Positions 14,743 through 20,965 of a stretch of DNA of 20,965 nucleotides are shown here, piece after piece. The notes beneath the pieces were generated by a model. It saw only the letters and a list, made by a program, of their open reading frames with translations. It ran no database searches and was not told where the DNA came from. Each line of letters opens with the position of its first letter. Within the stretch, counting starts at the first letter, position 1. This stretch comes from JAAZZIT01 sp964480525 (GTDB lineage: Bacteria; Bacillota; Clostridia; Oscillospirales; Ruminococcaceae). Where the stretch lies: contig CAYZOV010000028.1 of NCBI GenBank assembly GCA_964480525.1, positions 1 through 20,965 of the forward strand, in the 5' to 3' direction. A program made the position numbers and the translations under genes.

Positions 14743-15879
14743 ATGAATATGAAAAAACATCTAAAAAGAGCAATGAAAATTTTTACTCCGATTAACAAAA
14801 TTGTACCGAAAAAGAAAAATAAAATTCTGATTTATTCAAATTTGGGGTTCAGAGATAACGTAAAAAGTATGTTTGATTACCTTGTTAAGAACGGTTATCA
14901 TGAACGTTATACTATCGTTTGCAGTCTTGATGAATATAAGAATATGAAACAAAATAGTGCATACAAAAACGTAAAATTTGTGAGTAACAAGCTGGGTTTC
15001 TTACATTTTTTTAACAGTAAATTTATGTTTTATTCATTTGGTAAGTACCCTGTTAAGCCGTCAAAAAGCCAAATTGTTGTGAATTTATGGCACGGTATGC
15101 CGTTTAAATGCGTGGGAAACTTGGAAAAGGGTAACGAAAAAGAGGATTATTTTTTCTTTACGCACACAATTGCTACAAGCGAGCTTTTTGCGGAGAAGAT
15201 GAGTTTGTGTTTTGGCTGTCCGATTGAGAGGGTTATGTTGACGGGTCAGCCGAGGTGCGACAAGCTTTTACAGTGTAAAAATATGTCGAAAGAGCGACTT
15301 ATTGTATGGTTACCGACGTACAGAAGCTCTACGGCGTTGGGAAGTTTTAATTCGGAAAATGACAACGGATTGGGTTTTCCAATTGTGGAGCAAGCGGAAC
15401 AGCTGGAAGATTTGAATAATACTTTAATTAAATGTGACTATATTCTTATGATTAAGCCACACCCGTTACAAGATATTTCAGCTAAAGTTCAGAAAATGTC
15501 TAATATTTTAATAGTTACGCAAAAAGATTTGGACGACAGAGGGGAAGATATTTACGATTTGTTTTTGCGTTCAAGCTGTCTTATTACGGACTATTCTTCC
15601 GTTTCGTTTGACTATTTAAACCTTGACAGACCGATAATTTACACGGTTGATGATGGGGAAAAATATGCGAAATTGCGTGGTTTCACGGTTGAAAATCCGA
15701 GGGATTTAATGGCTGGGGACGTTGTTTCGGATTTTGATGAGTTAAAGAAAAGTATAGACAAAGTTTGTAGTAATATTGACGAATATGTAAACGATAGAAT
15801 TAAAGTTAATAAAATCGTAAATAATTATCAAAAAACAAATTCCGCAAAAGCTATTTTAGACATAATAGGTCTGGAATAG
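14743..15879 (+). CDS. CDP-glycerol glycerophosphotransferase family protein (TagB/TagF-like)
   Basis: A 378-residue protein. The ATG at 14743 (or the next Met, 14749) follows AAGGAG with a rather long 13-base gap; an upstream ATG at 14713 lies inside the GT2 gene and lacks a good ribosome site. Family signatures are LWHGMPFK (115-122), the LTGQPRCD segment (166-173), PTYR (191-194), IKPHP (237-241) and the hallmark TDYSSVSFDYLNLDRPIIY (282-300). These enzymes move glycerol phosphate from CDP-glycerol to a lipid-linked acceptor (TagB) or growing chain (TagF) at the inner face of the membrane. The short length, without an extra N-terminal domain, favours a TagB-like primase, but this is inference. 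Confidence 0.88.
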   Translation: MNMKKHLKRAMKIFTPINKIVPKKKNKILIYSNLGFRDNVKSMFDYLVKNGYHERYTIVCSLDEYKNMKQNSAYKNVKFVSNKLGFLHFFNSKFMFYSFGKYPVKPSKSQIVVNLWHGMPFKCVGNLEKGNEKEDYFFFTHTIATSELFAEKMSLCFGCPIERVMLTGQPRCDKLLQCKNMSKERLIVWLPTYRSSTALGSFNSENDNGLGFPIVEQAEQLEDLNNTLIKCDYILMIKPHPLQDISAKVQKMSNILIVTQKDLDDRGEDIYDLFLRSSCLITDYSSVSFDYLNLDRPIIYTVDDGEKYAKLRGFTVENPRDLMAGDVVSDFDELKKSIDKVCSNIDEYVNDRIKVNKIVNNYQKTNSAKAILDIIGLE

Positions 15880-15904
15880 CGTGTTTTTATGGGCATTTTT
15901 ACAA

Positions 15905-15933
15905 TTGACATTTGGCGGTAATTGTATTATACT
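15905..15933 (+). promoter_or_regulatory. Sigma-A promoter upstream of tagD
   Basis: TTGACA at 15905-15910, a 17-base spacer and TATACT at 15928-15933. The inverted repeat TACAATT (15900-15906) / AATTGTA (15920-15926) overlaps the -35 and spacer and could be an operator. It allows tagD and downstream genes to be expressed apart from the two genes before it. Confidence 0.82.
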
Positions 15934-15975
15934 AATATTATCTTTGCAAATTTAATTTGATTAGAGGATTTTAAA

Positions 15976-16377
15976 ATGAAAAAAGTAATAACCTACGGGA
16001 CTTTCGACCTGCTTCACTATGGGCATATCAACCTTTTGCAACGTGCAAAGGCGCTTGGTGACTACCTGATTGTGGTGCTTTCGTCGGACGAATTTAACTG
16101 GAACGAAAAGCAGAAAAAGTGCTATTTTACCTATGAAGAACGCAAAAAACTCCTTGAAGCGATTAGGTATGTTGACCTTGTAATCCCTGAAAACAGCTGG
16201 GAACAGAAGATTTCCGACGTGCAGGAATTTAAGGTTGATACCTTTGTTATGGGCGACGATTGGAAGGGAAAATTTGACTTTTTGAAAGATTATTGCGAAG
16301 TTGTGTACCTGCCTAGAACCCCTGAAATTTCCACAACCCAGATTAAAAAAGATTTGGAAAAGGGAAACATAGACTAA
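15976..16377 (+). CDS. tagD: Glycerol-3-phosphate cytidylyltransferase
   Basis: A 133-residue enzyme that makes CDP-glycerol from CTP and glycerol-3-phosphate, the donor for the glycerophosphotransferases on either side. The length is typical of TagD/TarD. Starts behind AGAGGA. Nucleotidyltransferase motifs are complete: YGTFDLLHYGHINLL with HxGH at residues 14-17, GDDWKGKF (93-100), and RTPEISTT (114-121), the CTP-binding counterpart of RTxGISTT (here Glu in place of the usual Gly). It is cytosolic and normally dimeric. A promoter at 15905 precedes it, and the fusion gene follows within 25 bases. Confidence 0.95.
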   Translation: MKKVITYGTFDLLHYGHINLLQRAKALGDYLIVVLSSDEFNWNEKQKKCYFTYEERKKLLEAIRYVDLVIPENSWEQKISDVQEFKVDTFVMGDDWKGKFDFLKDYCEVVYLPRTPEISTTQIKKDLEKGNID

Positions 16378-16401
16378 ATGTAAAACTTTGGGGGTGTTTT
16401 T

Positions 16402-18801
16402 ATTAACATTCTGCGAACTTTTCTTCAATCTATTTATGTAAAAGAATATCTGAACTGTGAAATTTGTGATAATATTGTGCTTTTTGAGAGCCGTCACGGA
16501 AATGATTTAGGTTCAAACATTTTGCGGTTGATGATTGAAGTTAAGAAAAAATACGGAAATGCTTATAAATTGTACCTTAGTTGTGCGCCTGAAAAGAAAA
16601 AATATATTACTAAAATATTAAATGAATATAAACTTTGTGGAGTTATTTTGTTAAATCCTAGAAGTTTAGGCTATTTTAAGATTTTGGCGACGGCAAAGTT
16701 TCTTTTCAACGACACAACTTTTACAAACAGATACCTTAAAAAAGACGGTCAAATTGTGGTGAACACTTGGCACGGAACGCCTTTAAAAGCCATGGGCAGG
16801 CACGTTCGCAACGACGCTTTCGCCATGGGAAATGTTCAAAGAAACTTGTTGTTTTCGGATTTTTTGATTTTTCCAAACGACTTTATGCAGAGCAAAATGA
16901 CTTCGGCGTATATGCTTGATGGAGTTTACAAGGGTACTATTTTAAGTGTAGGCTATCCGAGAAATCAGATTTTCTTTGAAAAATCAAACAACAAAATAAG
17001 AAAAAAGTTTGAACTTTGTGACAAAAAAGTGTACGCTTATATGCCTACTTGGCGTGGAACAACAGGCGACGTTGAAAGTGAAAAACAGATTTGTGAAATT
17101 CTGGAATATCTTAGAGAATTGGACGAATCTTTGGGTGAAAATGAGGTTATGTTGTGCAAATTTCACCCATTTGTTGGAAACTGCGTTGATTTTTCGGATT
17201 TCAAGCACATTCGCAAGTTTCCTGATGGGGTTGACGGGTACGACGTTTTAAACGAAGTCGATTGTTTGGTGACGGATTATTCCAGCGTGATGTTTGATTT
17301 TGCAAACACAAAAAAGAAAATTGTTTTGTTTGCATACGACATGGAGAAGTATTTTTCCGACCGTGGAGTTTACGTCAATCTTAGCGATTTGCCGTTTCCT
17401 AAATGTGAAAATATTAAACATTTGGTGGACGAGCTGAGATGTGAAAAAAATTATACTGACGATGACTTTTTAAAGATTTTTTGCACATATGACTGTGCGG
17501 ACGCAAGCGAAAAAATTGTCAGCAGAGTTTTTGAAAATAAGACGGTTTGCAAGGAAACAAAACTTGTTGACAAAACGAAAGAAAATGTTTTGATTTTTTC
17601 GGGGAATCTTGCGAAAAACGGCATAACTACGGCACTTTTAAGCCTTTTTAACAGGCTTGATACAGACAAAAAAAGATACTTTGTGACATTTCAGCAAGGC
17701 ACTTTGAGGGACGAACCCGAAAGGGCGTTGATGTTTCCTGAGGGAGTGAACATTTTTCCTATGGCGACAAAACCTCAGTATACTTTGTCCGAAGCTGTGG
17801 CGCAAGGTTTACTTTATAAATTTAATATCGGTAGCAGTTGGGTTATAAATAAATTAAACAGTATGTGCAAGCGTGAGATTAAACGTTTTTTCGGCGGAAT
17901 TGACTTTGATTTTGTTGTGGAATATGAGGGTTACGGCAAAAATATGCTCCATTTGTTTAAGAATTTTGACTGCAAAAAGATAATTTTTGTGCATAACAAC
18001 ATGGTTGAAGAACTGAAAAATAAGAACATTCAGCACAGAATTACACTTGAAAATTGCTATAAAAATTATGACAAAATTGCTTGCGTTACGGAAGATTTGG
18101 TGGATTCTACCGCTGAAATTGCTGAAAACAGGGAAAAAATTTGCGTTGTAAACAACTGTCACGATTACAAAAATGTGATTAAACGAGCGTCGGAGGAATT
18201 GATTTTCGACGAGGACACGGTTTGCAATGTAGAATTTGGAAAACTTTGCAAAATTTTGGATAGTGACGATTTGAAAATTATCAATATCGGACGTTTTTCG
18301 TGGGAAAAAGGTCACGATTTGTTAATTAAAGCTTTTGAAAAAGTTTACGAAGAAAATGAAAATTCATACCTTATTATAATAGGCGGTTATGGTAAACTAT
18401 ATGATGAAACTTTGGAACTGGCTGAAAAATCGGTGGCAAAGGGGCGGATTGTTGTTATAAAATCGTTAAAAAAACCTATGCCGATTTTGAAAAAGTGCGA
18501 TTTGTTCGTGCTTTCGTCACGCTATGAGGGGTTGGGGCTGACGCTTTTGGAGGCTGAAAGCTTGAAAATCCCCGTGATTTCCACGAATGTATGCGGACCT
18601 CGTGGCTTTATGGAAAAGCACGGGGGCAGGCTTGTTGAACCGACTGTAGACGGCTTGTATGATGGAATTTCGGCGTTTTCAAAGGACAAATTCGGCGCAT
18701 TGAATGTTGATTTTGAGAGTTACAACGCTTGTGCGGTTAAAGATTTTGAAAAACTTTTTGAGGAAAACACCGATTTTTCCTGTAATTTGGAGGTTGATTA
18801 G
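16402..18801 (+). CDS. Glycerophosphotransferase-GT4 glycosyltransferase fusion, likely ATT start
   Basis: A bifunctional protein of about 799 residues. Half one (about 20-375) is a CDP-glycerol glycerophosphotransferase: NTWHGTPLKAMG (121-132), MPTWRGTTG, CKFHPF and TDYSSVMFDFANTKKKIVLF (291-310). Half two (about 390-790) is a GT4 glycosyltransferase: LAKNGITTALLSLFNR, INIGRFSWEKGHDLLIKAF and SRYEGLGLTLLEAESLKIPV, with the E-x7-E pair at 709 and 717. The frame is open back to a stop at 16381, and good protein sequence (ILRTFLQSIYVKEYLNCEICDNIV) lies before the first standard start codon, GTG 16477. The best-placed codon after GGGGGTG (16390-16396) is ATT 16402, so I begin there. If that is wrong, the start is GTG 16477. 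It would extend and glycosylate the polymer. Confidence 0.85.
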   Translation: MNILRTFLQSIYVKEYLNCEICDNIVLFESRHGNDLGSNILRLMIEVKKKYGNAYKLYLSCAPEKKKYITKILNEYKLCGVILLNPRSLGYFKILATAKFLFNDTTFTNRYLKKDGQIVVNTWHGTPLKAMGRHVRNDAFAMGNVQRNLLFSDFLIFPNDFMQSKMTSAYMLDGVYKGTILSVGYPRNQIFFEKSNNKIRKKFELCDKKVYAYMPTWRGTTGDVESEKQICEILEYLRELDESLGENEVMLCKFHPFVGNCVDFSDFKHIRKFPDGVDGYDVLNEVDCLVTDYSSVMFDFANTKKKIVLFAYDMEKYFSDRGVYVNLSDLPFPKCENIKHLVDELRCEKNYTDDDFLKIFCTYDCADASEKIVSRVFENKTVCKETKLVDKTKENVLIFSGNLAKNGITTALLSLFNRLDTDKKRYFVTFQQGTLRDEPERALMFPEGVNIFPMATKPQYTLSEAVAQGLLYKFNIGSSWVINKLNSMCKREIKRFFGGIDFDFVVEYEGYGKNMLHLFKNFDCKKIIFVHNNMVEELKNKNIQHRITLENCYKNYDKIACVTEDLVDSTAEIAENREKICVVNNCHDYKNVIKRASEELIFDEDTVCNVEFGKLCKILDSDDLKIINIGRFSWEKGHDLLIKAFEKVYEENENSYLIIIGGYGKLYDETLELAEKSVAKGRIVVIKSLKKPMPILKKCDLFVLSSRYEGLGLTLLEAESLKIPVISTNVCGPRGFMEKHGGRLVEPTVDGLYDGISAFSKDKFGALNVDFESYNACAVKDFEKLFEENTDFSCNLEVD

Positions 18802-18807
18802 TTTTCA

Positions 18808-19590
18808 ATGAAGAAGTATATTGACAACATTAGAAAATACAGATTTTTACTTTATGAACTGGTAAAAAAAGGGATTAAATTAAAATACAGACGTTCATAT
18901 TTGGGCATAATCTGGACGCTTTTGGAACCGCTTTTGACAATGATTGTCTTAACGGTGGTGTTCAGCGGTTTGTACGGCAAAAGCGACCAGACGTTTCCTG
19001 TGTATGTTTTGACGGGACGACTTTTGTACAGCTTTTACTCGTCTGGAACGAAGTTTGCAATGAAATCCATTCGGTCACATTCGGGCATGATTAAAAAGGT
19101 TTATGTGCCGAAATATCTTTATCCGCTGTCCAGCGTTTTGTACAATTACGTTATCTTTTTGATTTCGTTAATCGTGCTTGTGGTGGTGTCCGTTGTGCTT
19201 GGCGTTTATCCGACTTGGTGGTCGCTGACGGCGGTAATTCCGTTGGTTTTGCTGTTGATTTTCACCTTTGGTTCGGGGCTTATTTTGTCCACGTTTTCCG
19301 TATTTTTCAGGGATTTGGAGTATCTTTGGGACGTGGCTTTGATGATGATTATGTACACCTGCGCAATTTTCTACAATGCCGATATGCTTTTGAACAACGG
19401 CAAAGGCTGGATTTTGAAAATCAATCCGCTGTACGCCTTGATTAAGTGTTTCAGATGTTCGGTTTACGGCGAATCCATGTTTGCAGAGCCGTATTGGTTA
19501 ATTATGGCAACAGTTGTCAGCTTTTTGTCCGTAATAATCGGCGGAATAATCTTCAAAAAGAATCAGGACAAGTTTATTTTGCACATCTAA
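18808..19590 (+). CDS. tagG: ABC-2 permease of the polymer exporter (TagG-like)
   Basis: A 260-residue membrane protein, six bases after the fusion gene. GGAGG sits inside the end of that gene, 14 bases before the ATG. The conserved N-terminal KLKYRRSYLGIIWTLLEPLL (24-43) identifies the ABC-2 permease family that exports teichoic acids, O-antigens and capsules. About six hydrophobic segments follow, the first MIVLTVVFSGLYG and the last ATVVSFLSVIIGGIIF. TagG forms a dimer that, with TagH, flips the lipid-linked polymer across the membrane. The following gene encodes the matching ATPase. Confidence 0.92.
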   Translation: MKKYIDNIRKYRFLLYELVKKGIKLKYRRSYLGIIWTLLEPLLTMIVLTVVFSGLYGKSDQTFPVYVLTGRLLYSFYSSGTKFAMKSIRSHSGMIKKVYVPKYLYPLSSVLYNYVIFLISLIVLVVVSVVLGVYPTWWSLTAVIPLVLLLIFTFGSGLILSTFSVFFRDLEYLWDVALMMIMYTCAIFYNADMLLNNGKGWILKINPLYALIKCFRCSVYGESMFAEPYWLIMATVVSFLSVIIGGIIFKKNQDKFILHI

Positions 19591-19602
19591 GGAGGGACTT
19601 TT

Positions 19603-20340
19603 TTGGCAAATAATGTAATTGAAGTAAAGAATGTCAGCATGAAGTTCAACCTTAGTCAGGAAAAGGTTGACAGTCTTAAAGAATATGTTATAAAATTTTT
19701 AAAAAGAGAGATTAAGTTTAACGAATTCTGGGCGCTGAAAAATGTTAGTTTTAACGTTGAAAAAGGTGACAGAGTGGGTATTTTGGGTCTTAACGGAGCG
19801 GGAAAAAGTACGCTTTTAAAGGTTATCGCAGGCGTTTTCAAACCGACCGAGGGCGAAGTGGTTAAGCGTGGAAAAATCGTGCCTTTGCTGGAACTGGGTG
19901 CGGGTTTTGACACCCAGTACACGGGTGCGGAAAACATCTATCTTTACAGCGCCGTTTTGGGATATTCAAAGGAATTTGTTAAGGAAAAATTTGACGAAAT
20001 TGTAAAATTTGCGGAGCTTGAGGACTTTATAGACGTGCCGATTAAAAACTATTCAAGCGGTATGAAGTCACGACTTGGTTTTTCCATTGCGACCCTTGTT
20101 GACCCTGACATTTTGATTCTGGACGAGGTTTTGTCGGTGGGTGACGCAAAGTTTCGTAAAAAGAGCGAGGCGAAAATTATGGGAATGTTCGATTCGGGCG
20201 TGACGGTGCTTTTCGTTTCGCACTCCATTGAGCAGGTTAAAAGGCTTTGCAACAAGGCGATTTTGCTTGACCACGGTAAACTTGTAGCAAGCGGCGACAT
20301 TGACGAGGTTGCGAAAATTTACGAAGAAAGTATTAAATAA
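19603..20340 (+). CDS. tagH: ABC transporter ATPase of the polymer exporter (TagH-like)
   Basis: A 245-residue nucleotide-binding subunit. TTG 19603 is the start, six bases after GGAGGG; no ATG in frame fits. The sequence has Walker A GLNGAGKST (62-70), a Q-loop replaced by the KIVPLLELGAGFDTQYTGAEN segment typical of polysaccharide exporters (91-111), signature YSSGMKSRL (150-158), Walker B LILDEV (171-176), and the switch His in VSHS (205-208). It lacks the C-terminal carbohydrate-binding extension found in some O-antigen ATPases, and is shorter than B. subtilis TagH. It pairs with the TagG-like permease upstream. A terminator follows directly, ending the cluster. Confidence 0.92.
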   Translation: MANNVIEVKNVSMKFNLSQEKVDSLKEYVIKFLKREIKFNEFWALKNVSFNVEKGDRVGILGLNGAGKSTLLKVIAGVFKPTEGEVVKRGKIVPLLELGAGFDTQYTGAENIYLYSAVLGYSKEFVKEKFDEIVKFAELEDFIDVPIKNYSSGMKSRLGFSIATLVDPDILILDEVLSVGDAKFRKKSEAKIMGMFDSGVTVLFVSHSIEQVKRLCNKAILLDHGKLVASGDIDEVAKIYEESIK

Positions 20341-20345
20341 GTTGG

Positions 20346-20381
20346 AAAAAAATTCCTTGCTGATTGGCGAGGGATTTTTTT
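20346..20381 (+). terminator. Terminator of the glycopolymer cluster
   Basis: A-rich left arm 20346-20360 (ending TTCCTTGC) pairs with 20367-20381 (starting GCGAGGGATT, with G-U pairs) around TGATTG, the right arm ending in a seven-T tract. It begins six bases after the tagH stop codon. Confidence 0.88.
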
Positions 20382-20445
20382 GTAAAGCAAAACTTTTGGT
20401 GTGCATATCATTTTTGAGGGGTATTCCTGTTTTGGTTTTTGGTTA

Positions 20446-20806
20446 AAAACGAACTAAACCCTACCGCACAAAATTGCAAAATAATCGTTACTTTGAAGTA
20501 AACCGAACTTTCTGCCAAACGCTCTTTCAAACTTTGTCATAACTGCACTTTGTGGTCTGTAACTGTAACTCTGCCTTAAACCCCACTATCTTCCAAAGTC
20601 CGCCAGAAAAGCAAAGTTTTCATCTTTCGCAAACTTTTATGTTCTGGCGGACTTTGGAAGATAGTGGGGTTTAACGACGATGTTACAGTTAAAGCCTACA
20701 AACTACGACGGTTACAAACCTCTGAAAAAGCGTTTGGCAGAAAGTCCGACAGATTACGAAGTATGATTTTATCCGCAAATCTGGACGGTACGTTGCAGTT
20801 CGGTTT
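20446..20806. repeat. Long imperfect palindrome with perfect 33-bp core
   Basis: Arms 20576-20608 and 20642-20674 are perfect inverted copies of each other (33 bases). Inside, AAAGTTT (20613-20619) pairs in register with AAACTTT (20631-20637), leaving an 11-base loop. Outside, the arms continue to match imperfectly: AACTGTAAC (20561-20569) with GTTACAGTT (20682-20690), a 16-base perfect match of 20508-20523 with 20729-20744, and GAACT (20451-20455) with AGTTC (20797-20801). Register drifts by only two bases over the whole length, so this is one structure rather than chance pairs. As RNA it would form a hairpin of about 160 pairs. It may be an inverted duplication, a MITE-like element or a gene fragment with its mirrored copy. 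Confidence 0.85.
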
Positions 20807-20873
20807 TAAAAAAACAGTTATGGCAATTATGAAAAAAATATATATTTTGCCAAAGAAAAATTACCGAAAAATA

Positions 20874-20902
20874 TTGATTTTGTTGGGGGTTTGTGATATT
20901 AT
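20874..20902 (+). promoter_or_regulatory. Promoter for the gene at the right edge
   Basis: TTGATT at 20874-20879, a 17-base spacer and TATTAT at 20897-20902. This would give a leader of about 48 bases before ATG 20957. Confidence 0.55.
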
Positions 20903-20956
20903 TTAATGTGTATGGAATATACTATTTTAGATTTTTCAGAAAGGATTTGATTTGTT

Positions 20957-20965
20957 ATGACTGAA
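20957..20965 (+). CDS. Start of a gene cut by the window edge
   Basis: ATG at 20957 (MTE...) lies 11 bases after AAAGGA (20940-20945), with a promoter upstream at 20874-20902. Only three codons are inside the window, so nothing can be said about the product. Confidence 0.6.

Larger units (their letters stand above)
20382..20956. other. Intergenic region without a convincing gene
   Basis: About 575 bases with no convincing gene. It holds the long palindrome (about 20446-20806) and a promoter for the next gene. An open frame at 20664-20906 is biased and starts inside the palindrome. A short frame at 20680-20766 (starting MLQLKPTNYDGYKPL) looks more protein-like but ends after 28 residues, so it may be a gene fragment. 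Confidence 0.55.

Noticed and set aside
20664..20906. 80-residue open frame in the palindrome's right arm
   Set aside because: It starts inside the palindrome core without a ribosome site and runs through the promoter of the next gene.

Overview
The window looks like chromosomal DNA from an AT-rich, Gram-positive Clostridia member, probably in the Ruminococcus / Oscillospiraceae neighbourhood. That placement is an inference. It rests on strong AGGAG-type ribosome sites, TTGACA/TATAAT promoters, Thr-rich lipoproteins, a Gram-positive Tad pilus operon with a DUF5702-type protein, and a teichoic-acid-type glycerophosphate polymer cluster. No rRNA, tRNA, CRISPR array or complete insertion sequence was seen.

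Layout. (1) 1-1600: a YpsA/SLOG-like protein and a phosphoribosyltransferase-fold protein with a degenerate PRPP loop, each with its own promoter; a terminator closes the second. (2) 1614-4542: a Thr-rich lipoprotein, a membrane protein whose N-terminal half carries an RNxxxH (HEPN-like) motif, and a second single-pass membrane protein that may be frameshifted. This stretch ends at a terminator between convergent genes. (3) 4544-5803: a WYL-domain regulator on the minus strand, divergent from the next operon. (4) 5847-13508: a tad (Flp-type) pilus operon in the order ATPase, TadB, TadC, two consecutive A24 prepilin peptidases, a small Flp-like pilin, TadE-like pseudopilin, DUF5702-like protein, a second TadE-like pseudopilin and a lipoprotein, closed by a terminator. 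(5) 13520-20381: a surface glycopolymer cluster with a GT2 glycosyltransferase, a TagB/TagF-like glycerophosphotransferase, TagD, a glycerophosphotransferase-GT4 fusion, and the TagG/TagH exporter, closed by a terminator. (6) 20382-20965: an intergenic region holding a long imperfect palindrome, then a promoter and the first codons of another gene.

How the parts fit. In the tad operon the ATPase and TadB/TadC would form the inner-membrane motor and platform, the peptidases would mature the pilin and pseudopilins, and the DUF5702 protein and lipoprotein would sit outside the membrane. In the last cluster TagD would make CDP-glycerol, the two phosphotransferases and GT domains would build a glycerophosphate-containing polymer, and TagGH would export it.

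The most striking non-coding signal is at 13520-13803. A perfect-consensus promoter fires into tandem repeats of about 110 bp, each able to fold into several stems, ahead of the glycopolymer genes. This could be a structured RNA leader, a small RNA or an operator array. Also notable are the membrane-tethered HEPN-like protein, an apparent ATT start codon for the glycerophosphotransferase-GT4 fusion, and the long palindrome at the right end.
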